Assembly: GCA_020718185.1 (NCBI GenBank)
Contig: DYSP01000009.1
Span: 1 to 44,428, forward strand
Source: Candidatus Odyssella sp.
GTDB lineage: Bacteria > Pseudomonadota > Alphaproteobacteria > Paracaedibacterales > Paracaedibacteraceae
DNA: 44,428 nucleotides
Direction: 5' to 3'
Shown here piece by piece: positions 7,587 through 15,997 of this stretch. How positions within the stretch are numbered: position 1 is the first letter of the stretch; every line of letters begins with the position of its first letter. The notes beneath the pieces were generated by a model. It was not told the DNA's origin, did no database searches, and saw only the letters and a program-made list of their open reading frames with translations. The position numbers were made by a program, and so were the translations under genes.

Positions 7587-7994
7587 TCATCTTTTTCGCA
7601 TATTAGGAGAAATTTCACTAAGATTAAAAGCACTTATGCTATGGCGTTTTTGCCTCTTAATTTCTCGATATTCCGCACATTTATTATAGGCGTTTAAAGC
7701 ATTGATACGACCTTTTCCGTAAATACGCGCTAAGTAATTCCATTCTTTCTCCATTCCTAAAGCAGGAGAGTCTTTTAAATTATAACCTGATTTTTTTGCC
7801 ATATTTGCTAAATCTTTAAAACGATTGTTAGACTCAAACCAAAAAGCATCACCCGTAGATAACACACACTCACGAATTTCTGGCATGGAAAGATCTGGAA
7901 AGAATTTACCCAAAATAACAAACACACCAGTAACACGCGGCGCGGCTCCAGAAGTCCCCCCAAATCTACCAATCACTATATCTAACTTCATCAT
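7587..7994 (-). pseudogene. C-terminal part of frameshifted S8 subtilase
   Basis: This frame carries the catalytic Ser motif of subtilisin-family (S8) peptidases, GGTSGAAP, at about residues 12-19, followed by a helical segment as in the family. It lacks its own start context. It overlaps the end of the large frame 7966-9672, which carries the Asp, His and Asn sites, so the two are one gene separated by a frameshift near 7966-7994. A run of six G (minus strand) lies just after the large frame's stop. Without repair, no protein would contain the full catalytic triad. Confidence 0.7.
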
Positions 7995-9672
7995 TGGTGC
8001 TTAAGGAATCTTTTTTATCAACAACAGGCAAGTTATCATCTTCAATATCTATTTTTCCAGCATTAGAATCATGACCAGCATTAGAATCATGAGATGCCAA
8101 ATCTACATGCTCTTTAAAAACAGAATTTCTAAGAACAGACTTACCAAGAGTAGAAATACCCTCACTTGGGGCAAAAATAAAATCGTCAGAAAACGCACCA
8201 GGTAAAGAAGAGTCATTGCTGATTGTCACGCCATCACCCCATAAATTACCAACGATAACGACACGATTTTTTAATTGAGGAATTTGGCTCCATACATCAG
8301 TTAAATCCAAACTATTTTCATCAAAATCACTTTCTTCAATTATATTTTTGAAGCCCACCCCCATAAGACTATTTGTTAAATTGTTAATAATCTCACGAGT
8401 TACTAAATCAACTTTTTCAAGTTGCAACCCTTCATTACCGGCAGATTTAACAATGATCATATCTTTTTCTTGGATAAGATTAAAAAATTCATTTAAATAT
8501 TGACAATATGATTCTCCAACGATCTCAAAATGCTTAGCATCACCATCATTATTTATTGTGCAATATTCTGGAATTTCTAATACTTTACTTATATTAATAA
8601 CGCGCGCTTTTGATTGTTTTATTTTATTAAGAACTTCTGGATTTAAATCGCTTATTGCTAGAATCTGAGCACCAGGGGCAACTCCTTGTAATTGGGCAAG
8701 TTTATCTGTTGCTGCAATAATTCCAGCAACGCTTTGCGCATGAAGTTGATCCATAGGTGTGCTATAGGGATTTCCTGGCAGATTTTTTGAACTTTTCGTA
8801 TAATTTAAATATTTAGAGGAAAGATTATGGCCTATATCAAAAACAATAACCGCAGCATCATTATAATTTCTTAATTGAAATGTATCTACATTGATAAGCT
8901 TGCTTGGTGATTGGAAATTATAAAGAAAATATGATTTGAGTAAGGGATTTTTTATAGCTTCGTTAAAAGATTCATGGGCAAAAGTTTGTAAAAAATTTTC
9001 AAATACACTTAAGCGTTTTTTATAATGTTCGATAAATTTTATCAGAGCATTTTCTTCTGTGGGAGTTAAAGAACGTGTTTCGATAGGTAAAATTTCTGGA
9101 TTGTTAATTATTTTTAGCGCGTCTACCTGCGCATTATAAAACGTATGAAATTCTTCATATTGATATATTAATGGCCTTTTAAATAGACCATTCAGTAACA
9201 CATCAAGTGATCCTTTTAGGTGAATATATTGATTTTCTTTATTTTTATTTAAAATATTTTCAGCAATGTTTAAAAAAAGTTTTTGAAAGTTCAAAGCGTC
9301 TTGCCATCCTTCTAATGAATAAGCCCATTTTTTAGCATTTGTTGGCATAAATTCAACTTTATCCGGGCTTGGGTGTCGATAAGGATTACCTGGGACAGTT
9401 GCTTTAAAAAGGTCTATAAAATCAAAATCACTGTAATCGTCGCCAGCTAATTCATTTTTAAGAGTATACTCATGTGCTAAATTCCAAGCGATAAGAAGAG
9501 GAAAAACAGTGGTATAAAATTCTGCGAATACTTCTTCATTTAACTCAATATCAGCTGCCATTTCTGTAGACGAAAAATTAGCCTCTGATACAGGTAAATC
9601 TTGCTGCATGCTTATTGCAGGATTTATGAAAAAAGAAAATAGAAGCGCCAAATATATATAAATTTTCATCAT
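7966..9672 (-). CDS. Secreted S8 subtilase-like peptidase, N-terminal and catalytic part (frameshifted)
   Basis: A signal peptide is visible at the N terminus (cleavage near AIS-MQ). A helical N-terminal region of about 250 residues follows, with no recognised domain. The S8 domain then shows the Asp site VIVFDIG (near residue 279), the His site HAQSVAGIIA (near 311) and the oxyanion Asn in KSAGNEG (near 413). The Asp and His surroundings are degenerate relative to DSG and HGTHVAG. The frame stops at TAG 7966 before the Ser site, which lies in another frame just downstream. I chose ATG 9672 because the signal peptide begins there. It contains an exact 18-bp tandem duplication at 8057-8092. 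Confidence 0.7.
   Translation of the reverse strand: MMKIYIYLALLFSFFINPAISMQQDLPVSEANFSSTEMAADIELNEEVFAEFYTTVFPLLIAWNLAHEYTLKNELAGDDYSDFDFIDLFKATVPGNPYRHPSPDKVEFMPTNAKKWAYSLEGWQDALNFQKLFLNIAENILNKNKENQYIHLKGSLDVLLNGLFKRPLIYQYEEFHTFYNAQVDALKIINNPEILPIETRSLTPTEENALIKFIEHYKKRLSVFENFLQTFAHESFNEAIKNPLLKSYFLYNFQSPSKLINVDTFQLRNYNDAAVIVFDIGHNLSSKYLNYTKSSKNLPGNPYSTPMDQLHAQSVAGIIAATDKLAQLQGVAPGAQILAISDLNPEVLNKIKQSKARVINISKVLEIPEYCTINNDGDAKHFEIVGESYCQYLNEFFNLIQEKDMIIVKSAGNEGLQLEKVDLVTREIINNLTNSLMGVGFKNIIEESDFDENSLDLTDVWSQIPQLKNRVVIVGNLWGDGVTISNDSSLPGAFSDDFIFAPSEGISTLGKSVLRNSVFKEHVDLASHDSNAGHDSNAGKIDIEDDNLPVVDKKDSLSTNDEVRYSDW
8057..8092. repeat. 18-bp perfect tandem duplication
   Basis: Two identical 18-bp units encode HDSNAG twice in the subtilase, in frame. 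It lies in an apparent insertion between the oxyanion Asn and Ser sites and suggests slippage in a region under weak selection. Confidence 0.85.
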
Positions 9673-9950
9673 ATTATTTATTTCAAAAACTATGCTCACA
9701 TAACAGCTATTATAAATAATTAATGTTTTATAAAAAATAAGTGATAAATAGTTTTTATTATTGAAGTTACTTTACTAACTTTTATTTTTTTACTTGAAAT
9801 TTAAAACAGAAAGACTTACATCATTATTTATGATGAAAAGTATAATGATATCCCTTCTTAAAAAACATCTCAAGCGCAGCGCGCGCTAATATCTATGTCT
9901 TTGCCCAAAACTTATGCCTTTTGTTTATAATTATCTAATTTGAGATTGTG
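9673..9950. other. Intergenic region between subtilase and AGCS transporter
   Basis: About 280 bases, very AT-rich, with a short GC-rich patch (AAGCGCAGCGCGCGC) near 9873-9887. It must hold the divergent promoters of both genes, but I see no confident -35/-10 pair, terminator or repeat. Confidence 0.4.
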
Positions 9951-11267
9951 ATGTCTTATATTGAATCGTTTTTTATCCACCTACAGATTATTGATAGCTT
10001 TTTTTGGAGCTATATTGGATTTTCGCTAGTCGTCCTCTTAGGCATCTATTTTTCCATTAAAACAAATTTTTATCAATTTCGCACAATTGGTAAACTTAAA
10101 CAAACAATCCAAGAACTTCATCACGAATCAAAACAATCATCAGATGGTGGTGTGCATCCTCTTCGCCTTTATTTTGCCTCTGTTGGTGGAATGGTTGGCC
10201 TTGGAAATGTGGTTGGCGTCATCACTGCTCTTGTCATTGGCGGGCCCGGCGCCCTTTTTTGGCTCTGGATTGCTTCTTTTTCAGGAATGTTGATTAAATA
10301 CGCCGAAATTTACTTAGGCATTCATTTTCGCACTCCCAATGCCCAAGGCAGCTATGATGGTGGCCCAATGTATTATTTGCGCCATGCTTTTAAAACATCT
10401 TTAATCCCCATTGTTGTTGCGGTATTACTATGTGTTTACGGTGTTGAGGTTTACCAATTTGTTATCATCACTGATACACTTAGCAACACTTTTGCTTTGC
10501 CCAAAATCGCTGTTATTGCAACGCTCGTCTCGCTTACATTATATACAGCGATTGGTGGTGTGAACCGCCTCGCATCCATCTGTACGGTGCTGATGCCCGC
10601 CTTTATGATATTTTATATGGGTATGTGTTTTTGGGTGATTGCTTGTCATATAGATGTGATCCCGGATGTTCTTTTCACTGTCTTTAAGTCCGCCTTTAGT
10701 GGCCATGCTGCTTTGGGCGGTTTTGCTGGAAGTACATTTATGCTGGCTGCCCAAAATGGTGTTGCCAGGGCTGTTTATTCTGGTGATATTGGTATTGGTT
10801 ACGATGCTACGATTCAATCAGAAACAAAGTCGCAGTCTCCTGAAAAGCAAGCGCGTCTTGCGATCTTTTCTTTGTTGACTGACTCTATTATTTGCACTCT
10901 CAGCATCATGGTAGTTTTGGTAACAGGATTATGGCATAAAACACCCTCTCTGCTTGCTTCTGAATATGTGGCAGCTGCTTTAGGTTTACATTTTCCTTAC
11001 ATGCCCGTTTTCATGGCAATCTTTTTCTTTTTGGCTGGCTTTACAACCATTTTAGCTTTTTTTACGGTTGGCATGAAATGTGCTAAATTTCTTTCACATC
11101 GTTGGGGAGAACGCCTTTATTTGGTCTATGGAACTTGCTCTTTTGTTTTCTTTTCATTTTTTGACCCGACAAAAGTTATGTTAATTATGAGTGTTTCAGG
11201 TGGTTTATTGATGTTAATCAACATTATTGGCATCGTCAAATTACGTGATAAAATTGATTTTAAATAA
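9951..11267 (+). CDS. Sodium:alanine/glycine symporter, AGCS family
   Basis: It imports alanine or glycine with sodium across the inner membrane. The 438-residue protein has about ten hydrophobic segments. The family signature lies at about residues 70-130: GGMVGLGNVVGV, GGPGALFWLW, KYAEIYLG and the YDGGPMYYL motif. Further conserved elements are GGVNRLA and the NGVARAVYSGDIGIGY segment near residue 280. The length is slightly below typical members (about 450-490), with a short C terminus. A GTG three bases upstream is also possible, but ATG 9951 is preferred. An amino-acid importer suits an auxotrophic intracellular lifestyle (inference). Confidence 0.9.
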   Translation: MSYIESFFIHLQIIDSFFWSYIGFSLVVLLGIYFSIKTNFYQFRTIGKLKQTIQELHHESKQSSDGGVHPLRLYFASVGGMVGLGNVVGVITALVIGGPGALFWLWIASFSGMLIKYAEIYLGIHFRTPNAQGSYDGGPMYYLRHAFKTSLIPIVVAVLLCVYGVEVYQFVIITDTLSNTFALPKIAVIATLVSLTLYTAIGGVNRLASICTVLMPAFMIFYMGMCFWVIACHIDVIPDVLFTVFKSAFSGHAALGGFAGSTFMLAAQNGVARAVYSGDIGIGYDATIQSETKSQSPEKQARLAIFSLLTDSIICTLSIMVVLVTGLWHKTPSLLASEYVAAALGLHFPYMPVFMAIFFFLAGFTTILAFFTVGMKCAKFLSHRWGERLYLVYGTCSFVFFSFFDPTKVMLIMSVSGGLLMLINIIGIVKLRDKIDFK

Positions 11268-11359
11268 ACAATCAAGATCTTCTTGACCTTTTGGCGAGTT
11301 CTTGATATCTATAGCTAATTGTTTTGATAGGGGTTGTTATCCCCGCAGGAGAAATTAAC

Positions 11360-11527
11360 ATGGCAAAAGCCGCAACGATCGCAATAAAAATGCTGAGTAC
11401 AGCAGACACTGGTTTTTTCTACGTTGCTAAAAAAAATCCGCGTAAAAAGCCAGAAAAATTTGAATTTAGAAAATACGACCCAGTTGTTCGTAAACACGTT
11501 CTTTTCCGTGAAACAAAAATTAAATGA
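11360..11527 (+). CDS. rpmG: 50S ribosomal protein L33
   Basis: This 55-residue basic protein matches L33 of alphaproteobacteria: [12 protein letters not shown], then [17 protein letters not shown], then [14 protein letters not shown]. It lacks the zinc-binding Cys pairs of the C+ form, as usual in this group. The start is ATG 11360 with AGGAG at 11347-11351; a longer in-frame upstream start is not credible. A rho-independent terminator follows directly, so it is a single-gene unit. Confidence 0.96.
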   Translation: MAKAATIAIKMLSTADTGFFYVAKKNPRKKPEKFEFRKYDPVVRKHVLFRETKIK

Positions 11528-11532
11528 TTTTT

Positions 11533-11558
11533 AAACCCGCGTAATAGCGGGTTTTTTT
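11533..11558 (+). terminator. Rho-independent terminator of rpmG
   Basis: AAACCCGC at 11533-11540 pairs with GCGGGTTT at 11547-11554 around a 6-base loop, followed by a T run to 11558. Confidence 0.92.
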
Positions 11559-11569
11559 ATATCTGTTAT

Positions 11570-11734
11570 TATAGCTAAAGCAAGATAATTTCATCAATTT
11601 TCTAGATTGATTTTTGTCGAACTTTCGGCACCTCAAAATCCTTAAAGAGACTAACTATTCGCGGATTTTGAGGCTTGAAATTTCGATCAAAACTGCATCA
11701 TAAAATGTGACATAATTATGTTGCTTTAGCTATA
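11570..11734. repeat. 165-bp imperfect palindromic element
   Basis: The ends 11570-11589 and 11715-11734 are inverted repeats matching at 19 of 20 positions. Perfect inner arms of 11 bp lie at 11631-11641 (CCTCAAAATCC) and 11663-11673. Intermediate arms (TCGAA.CTTTCGG / TTGAAATTTCGA) also pair, so the whole unit can form one long hairpin. The right arm shares 17 bases with the palindrome at 51-78. No coding frame is visible. It fills most of the gap between rpmG and rsmD. Confidence 0.65.
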
Positions 11735-11751
11735 TATACCCATACAGAATT

Positions 11752-11768
11752 GAGACCATTGCATAATG
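11752..11768. repeat. Solo copy of the riboswitch-element end
   Basis: GAGACCATTGCATAATG differs by one base from each end of the 143-nt element inserted in the B12 riboswitch (1567-1583, and the reverse complement of 1693-1709). There is no second end nearby. It lies 11 bases beyond the rsmD stop and may be what is left after excision or deletion of a larger element, or the end of an IS remnant. Confidence 0.5.
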
Positions 11769-11778
11769 AGTATAATCT

Positions 11779-12333
11779 CTAAGCAATAACTTTGAAAATT
11801 GACACTGCCGTATTTGAAAATGTACGTCGTGTTAACAAAGTGAACTGGACATTATCTAGCTCAACCTGCGTTTTTTTAGATGTTTCTAAAACAACAATCG
11901 TTCCTGATTTACACCAGCCTTTTTCACCTAATTGGGCAAGAGCAAGCGTTTCTAAATCTTGAAAATAAGGGGGATCTAAAAAGATTAAATCAGCACATGT
12001 CTGAGCCGTCGGCAATTTCAGAATTTCTACAGCTAAAACATTTGCTTGATCACTCAGCTTTAATGTTTGAATGTTTTGTGCAATAACATGGCGCGCAACA
12101 GGGTTTAGTTCAACAAAGGTAGCGCATGCAGCCCCTCGTGACAGAGCTTCTAACCCCATAGCACCACTACCTGCAAACAAATCTAAGATCACCGAACCTG
12201 AAAAATGAAAATCTTCTAAATGCGATAGGATATTAAAGATCGATTCACGCGCACGATCACTTGTTGGTCGTGTAATTGCTTGTGGTGGACGTTGTAATGA
12301 GCGACCTTTAAATAAACCAGCAATGATCCGCAT
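11779..12333 (-). CDS. rsmD: 16S rRNA (guanine(966)-N(2))-methyltransferase
   Basis: It methylates G966 of 16S rRNA using SAM. The family hallmarks are present: N-terminal MRIIAGLFKGRSL, the TRPTSDRARESIFNIL segment near residues 21-36, the SAM-binding motif LDLFAGSGAMGLEALSRGA near 49-67, and the catalytic DPPY in FLDPPYF near 119. The length of 184 is normal. Its start overlaps the rluB stop by one base (TAATG), so the two are translationally coupled. The pair is commonly adjacent in alphaproteobacteria. Confidence 0.95.
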   Translation of the reverse strand: MRIIAGLFKGRSLQRPPQAITRPTSDRARESIFNILSHLEDFHFSGSVILDLFAGSGAMGLEALSRGAACATFVELNPVARHVIAQNIQTLKLSDQANVLAVEILKLPTAQTCADLIFLDPPYFQDLETLALAQLGEKGWCKSGTIVVLETSKKTQVELDNVQFTLLTRRTFSNTAVSIFKVIA

Positions 12334-13139
12334 TATTGCATCCGGCGTGGTTTCGGTTTTGGTGGCACTTTTGGTTGTGCTGATTTTCTAAGGCTTAATC
12401 TGCTTTGTTTGGGCGCAACTGTTGGTTCCCTTAAAAATGGAAAGTGACGAGAAAATTCATCATAAGAAATTTCCCACAAATCATTGGGTTGTTTATCATG
12501 CAATTCAAACGGACCATACGCCACACGTACCAGACGATTCACTTGCAATCCCAAGTAACGCATTACCTGACGAATTTCACGATTTTTACCTTCAAACAGA
12601 GTTATATACAACCATGTATTGCGCCCTGATTGGCGATCAATTTCTGCTTCAATACGCCCATAATGCACGCCTTCATAAGTTACTCCGGCTTCAAGTTCAG
12701 CAAGTCCGCTTGGGTCCACTTCACCATAAACACGCACGCGATAATAACGCGGCCACTGTGTGGTGGGTAATTCTGCATAACGCGCAATATCACTATCAGT
12801 TGTGAGCAACAAGAGGCCTTCGGAATTAAGGTCAAGTCTGCCAATCGAAACAACTCGTGGCATTTTAGAAGGTAAGCTATCAAAAACAGTGGGGCGTCCT
12901 TGTGGATCTTTATGAGTGGTGATCAATCCGACAGGTTTATAAAAACCCCATATCCGCGGGCGTGGTTTTTCGCTAAGAATGCGGCCATCAATACTTATTA
13001 TTGTCGTATGATCAACGTTAAGTGCAGGTGATAAGATAATCTCACCATTGACTTTCACGCGTCCCTCTAAAATCATTTTCTCTGCGTCTCTGCGCGAACA
13101 TACCCCAGCTTGGGCGATTCGCTTTGCTATTCTTTCCAT
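12333..13139 (-). CDS. rluB: 23S rRNA pseudouridine synthase, RluB family
   Basis: It isomerises a uridine in 23S rRNA (position 2605 in E. coli). An N-terminal S4 RNA-binding domain (about residues 1-50; AGVCSRRDAEKMI, GRVKVNG) is followed by the RsuA-family catalytic domain with the Asp in GRLDLNSEGLLLLT near residues 101-114 and the NREIRQVMRYLG motif near 185-196. The C-terminal 30 residues are basic and Pro/Lys-rich, a usual tail in alphaproteobacterial RluB. It lies 4 bases from the upstream hydrolase gene and overlaps rsmD, forming one minus-strand operon. Confidence 0.93.
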   Translation of the reverse strand: MERIAKRIAQAGVCSRRDAEKMILEGRVKVNGEIILSPALNVDHTTIISIDGRILSEKPRPRIWGFYKPVGLITTHKDPQGRPTVFDSLPSKMPRVVSIGRLDLNSEGLLLLTTDSDIARYAELPTTQWPRYYRVRVYGEVDPSGLAELEAGVTYEGVHYGRIEAEIDRQSGRNTWLYITLFEGKNREIRQVMRYLGLQVNRLVRVAYGPFELHDKQPNDLWEISYDEFSRHFPFLREPTVAPKQSRLSLRKSAQPKVPPKPKPRRMQ

Positions 13140-13143
13140 AAAA

Positions 13144-13857
13144 TTACCGCGCTGCCTTTAAAAATGCGTCTATGATTTTCATATCGGTTGGGCTAACCTT
13201 GTATTCAGGATGCCATTGAACGCCTAGGACAAAATGTGATTTATCAATCAATTCAATACACTCAACAATACCATCTTTTGCCCAAGCACTCGCTTTCATA
13301 ACCGGTGCTACTTTTTTAACAGCTTGATGATGACCAGTGTTAACTGGTGCTAATGTAACACCTGCAATTTGGTGCAACAGCGTCCCTTCTTCAATCATTA
13401 CGTCATGAGCACGTTGGCTGGGGTTCGGTTGTTGATGTTCGATTGGATTTTCAACTTCCAAAGGAATATGTTGAATTAAACTACCGCCTAACACTACATT
13501 CAGAACTTGCATCCCACCACAAATGCCTAAAATTGGCTTTTTTTGCTCAATCATTTTTTTTGCTATAGCAAATTCAAAACGAGTGCGTTCTGGTTTCAGC
13601 TTGACTGTTTCATGAATATTGTCTGCCCCAAAAAGCCGTGGATCAATATCAAAATCGCCCCCTGTCAGCAATAATCCATCAATTGCGGCAGCATAATCAT
13701 CAACTAAATCAAGATAATGACCAAGAGGCAATGGCAAGCCACCTGCTTGAACCACCACATCACTATAGTTTTGACGCAATGCATACCACGGCATCAGTGA
13801 ATAACCACCATTGTATTCTGCGTCCAGACTGATACCAATTACAGGTTTTTTGAACAT
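13144..13857 (-). CDS. Gamma-glutamyl-gamma-aminobutyrate hydrolase family protein (peptidase C26)
   Basis: It is a class I glutamine amidotransferase-like hydrolase resembling PuuD, which splits gamma-glutamyl amide bonds. The nucleophile elbow PILGICGGMQVLN lies near residues 110-122, with the catalytic Cys in GICGG. The His-x-Glu pair lies in VQWHPEY near 215-221. The substrate-side motif LLTGGDFDIDP and the conserved VNTGHHQAV are also present. It is the first gene of a minus-strand operon with rluB and rsmD. There is no polyamine pathway context, so the physiological substrate is unknown; glutathione-like or peptidoglycan-derived amides are possible. Confidence 0.85.
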   Translation of the reverse strand: MFKKPVIGISLDAEYNGGYSLMPWYALRQNYSDVVVQAGGLPLPLGHYLDLVDDYAAAIDGLLLTGGDFDIDPRLFGADNIHETVKLKPERTRFEFAIAKKMIEQKKPILGICGGMQVLNVVLGGSLIQHIPLEVENPIEHQQPNPSQRAHDVMIEEGTLLHQIAGVTLAPVNTGHHQAVKKVAPVMKASAWAKDGIVECIELIDKSHFVLGVQWHPEYKVSPTDMKIIDAFLKAAR

Positions 13858-14205
13858 TTTATCTTCAACATTCTAAAAGATTAATATATATACTCATCAT
13901 GAATGAAAAAGCGAATTTCTATCAATCAATCTTTGGGCTCTTTTTTTCAGTTGACCTCCGCAGGGAGAGCCTACTCGCATTGTCAGTCAACCGAAAAAAT
14001 CGCCTCAAATCTCGATGCTATAAATCCACATTTCCAATCACGAAGAGTATACCAACCAGATTGAAGACTTCGATTTCGGTATACTCATCTAAAGTCTTTT
14101 TTTTATTTTTGATCTTCAACCTGCTTGAGTATACCACTATACTCTTTATAAGGATAAATGTGAATTTATAGATTAAGATTTGAAGCAATTTTTTTGGTAA
14201 AAAAG
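13858..14205. repeat. Repeat-rich intergenic region
   Basis: The gap holds several inverted repeats and no convincing gene. GTTGAC...GTCAAC encloses a GC-richer block near 13948-13990. GAGTATACC and its reverse complement recur three times between 14045 and 14145. The 20 bases at 14029-14048 match 22147-22166 at 18 positions, so part of it is a dispersed repeat. The 90-codon plus-strand frame here looks accidental. Confidence 0.5.
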
Positions 14206-14505
14206 CTAGTTTCCATCCATATATTGAGGTACCTCTAGCTGAGGATTCAAACCATAAGGATTCAAATCTTGATAATTAGAACCATTTTGCTTTACATTAT
14301 CAGTGATTTCGCTAACAGCTTCTGAATCAGACAACACTTCACCTGCTAAATTCACTGTATTTCCATCTTCGAACGACTGAGTTGTTGGCATTGGATAATA
14401 ATGAGGATAACCACTTGGTTCAAGTTGTTGAAGTGCACCGCGTCTTCCACATGCAACAAGGAAAATTGAGATCAAAAGAAGGATGAATAAATTTTTAATA
14501 ATCAT
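14206..14505 (-). CDS. Small lipoprotein (LptM-like)
   Basis: Residues 1-18 are a lipoprotein signal with the lipobox LVAC; the Cys at position 19 is the lipidation site. It is followed by GRRGALQQLEPSGYP, which resembles the CG-x-x-GxL start of short lipoproteins of the LptM/YifL type that assist LPS transport assembly. The remaining 65 residues are acidic, Pro/Tyr/Asn-rich and probably disordered, longer than typical LptM. Lgt, the enzyme that would lipidate it, is encoded about 700 bases away. The LptM assignment rests only on the region around the Cys. Confidence 0.65.
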   Translation of the reverse strand: MIIKNLFILLLISIFLVACGRRGALQQLEPSGYPHYYPMPTTQSFEDGNTVNLAGEVLSDSEAVSEITDNVKQNGSNYQDLNPYGLNPQLEVPQYMDGN

Positions 14506-14530
14506 ATACTACAAGTAAGGTGGAAAGTAA

Positions 14531-14606
14531 TGGTGGGTGATGACGGGCTCGAACCGCCGACCCTCTCGGTGTAAACGAGATGCTCTACCAACTGAGCTAA
14601 TCACCC
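14531..14606 (-). tRNA. tRNA-Val (anticodon TAC)
   Basis: The cloverleaf reads on the minus strand: acceptor GGGTGAT/ATCACCC, D arm GCTC...GAGC, anticodon stem TCTCG/CGAGA with loop TTTACAC (anticodon TAC), and T arm GGCGG-TTCGAGC-CCGTC. The discriminator is A and the CCA end is encoded (14531-14533). Confidence 0.96.
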
Positions 14607-14680
14607 ATTTATATATCTTACTTTACGCACCTTATTTTTTTTTCAAACAAAAAGCAATACTTTTTTTTAACGAATAATAA

Positions 14681-14956
14681 TTAGCAAGAAACTGCATCTT
14701 TTAGCTGCTTACCTGCACGAAATTTTGGCAAACGTGTTGCTGGAATCTTCAACGGTTCACCTGTACGTGGATTGCGCCCTTCGGTCGCAGGACGATTAGT
14801 AATTGCAAAAGTACCAAAACCAATCAGACGAACTTCTTCACCACCACGTAAGGAATCAGTAATTGAAGTAATTGTTGCTTCGATTGCGCGTTCTGCATCT
14901 GCTTTAGTAAGACCAGAAGTTGTTGCGACTTTAGTAACAAGATCGTTTTTATTCAC
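14681..14956 (-). CDS. hup: DNA-binding protein HU
   Basis: This histone-like nucleoid protein is 91 residues long, the family norm. It begins MNKNDLVTKVATTSGLTKAD and carries the dimerisation helices, then GFGTFAITNRPATEGRNPRT near residues 46-65 and the DNA-binding arm with the conserved RNPRTGEPLKIPA stretch. The C terminus (PKFRAGKQLKDAV) matches HU. It is a single gene divergent from lgt. The roughly 250-base gap to lgt is AT-rich with long T runs. Confidence 0.96.
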   Translation of the reverse strand: MNKNDLVTKVATTSGLTKADAERAIEATITSITDSLRGGEEVRLIGFGTFAITNRPATEGRNPRTGEPLKIPATRLPKFRAGKQLKDAVSC

Positions 14957-15214
14957 TTTGAGTTAACCCTATTTTAACGTTTAACAATGACTACAATTAA
15001 AATCTTAAGACTTGATTTTAATTTTGGTCAATGACCTTTGTTAACTTTTTAACAGAAAAATTCAATGTTTTTGTTGTTTTCACCCTTGGAAAAAATTTTT
15101 TTGTTCATTTTTCGCGCATTTTCCCTGGGAATTTCCTATACAAACAAATTTTTTTGACGTAAAAATAAAAAAATTTAATTGTTAATTTTTTTTGCTCTTT
15201 TCGAAGGTACCCAG

Positions 15215-15997
15215 ATGATTTTAGCCCTTCCCTTTCCATTAGTTAGCCCCATCGCCATCGATATTGGCCCCATAAAAATTTATTGGTATGGCCTTGCTTA
15301 TGTGATGGGAACACTTTTTGCATGGTGGTATGGGCGGTCTTTATTAAAAAAATTTCCAAATGGTGTTAGTTTAGAAAATCTTGATGATACTGTTGTTTGG
15401 ATTCTCATTAGCGCCATTGTTGGTGGCCGTTTAGGCTATATTCTTTTTTACGACCCTTTCATGATTATTCAAAATCCTTTAGAAATACTAATGACTTGGC
15501 GCGGTGGGATGTCTTTTCATGGAGGGCTTGTGGGTGTCATTATAGGCAGTGTTATTTTATCACACCGTCATAAAATCCCTTATTTAAGACTGATGGACAT
15601 TGTGGCAGCTGTAATGCCTATTGTCTTGTTTCTAGGACGACTTGCTAATTTTATTAATGCAGAAATGTACGGCCGCATGACAACTATTTCATGGGGAATT
15701 ATTTATCCCAATGGTGGCTCACACCCTCGCCACCCTTCGCAACTTTACGAAGCATTTGCCGAAGGAATCCTTTTATTCTTAATTCTGAACTGGTGTTGGC
15801 GACGCACTAATTTACGACAAAAACCAGGGCGCATCAGCGCATTATTCTTAATTGGTTATGGGCTTTTTAGAATCATTATTGAATATTTCAAAGAGCCAGA
15901 ATCCTGGGTAGGCGCTTTAACTATTGGCCAATTTTTGTCTCTTCCTCTTTTAGGATTGGGATGGTATTTATTGAGACGCCCAATACAAAATGCTTGA
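15215..15997 (+). CDS. lgt: Prolipoprotein diacylglyceryl transferase
   Basis: It transfers diacylglycerol to the lipobox Cys of prolipoproteins at the inner membrane. The 260-residue protein has about seven hydrophobic segments. The family motifs are present: YWYGLAYVMG near residues 20-29, GGRLGYILFY near 75-84, the WRGGMSFHGG segment near 98-107 with the essential His, the Lgt signature GRLANFINAEMYGR near 141-154, and HPSQLYEA near 175-182. The start is ATG 15215 with GAAGG just upstream; a longer frame from 15179 lacks such a site. The last 8 bases overlap midA, so lgt, midA and pgeF form one operon. Confidence 0.95.
   Translation: MILALPFPLVSPIAIDIGPIKIYWYGLAYVMGTLFAWWYGRSLLKKFPNGVSLENLDDTVVWILISAIVGGRLGYILFYDPFMIIQNPLEILMTWRGGMSFHGGLVGVIIGSVILSHRHKIPYLRLMDIVAAVMPIVLFLGRLANFINAEMYGRMTTISWGIIYPNGGSHPRHPSQLYEAFAEGILLFLILNWCWRRTNLRQKPGRISALFLIGYGLFRIIIEYFKEPESWVGALTIGQFLSLPLLGLGWYLLRRPIQNA

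Noticed and set aside
12422-12805. Plus-strand frame of 127 codons
   Set aside because: It is antisense to rluB, whose S4 and catalytic motifs are unmistakable.
13899-14171. Plus-strand frame of 90 codons
   Set aside because: It runs through inverted and dispersed repeats, has no ribosome binding site, and has odd composition.
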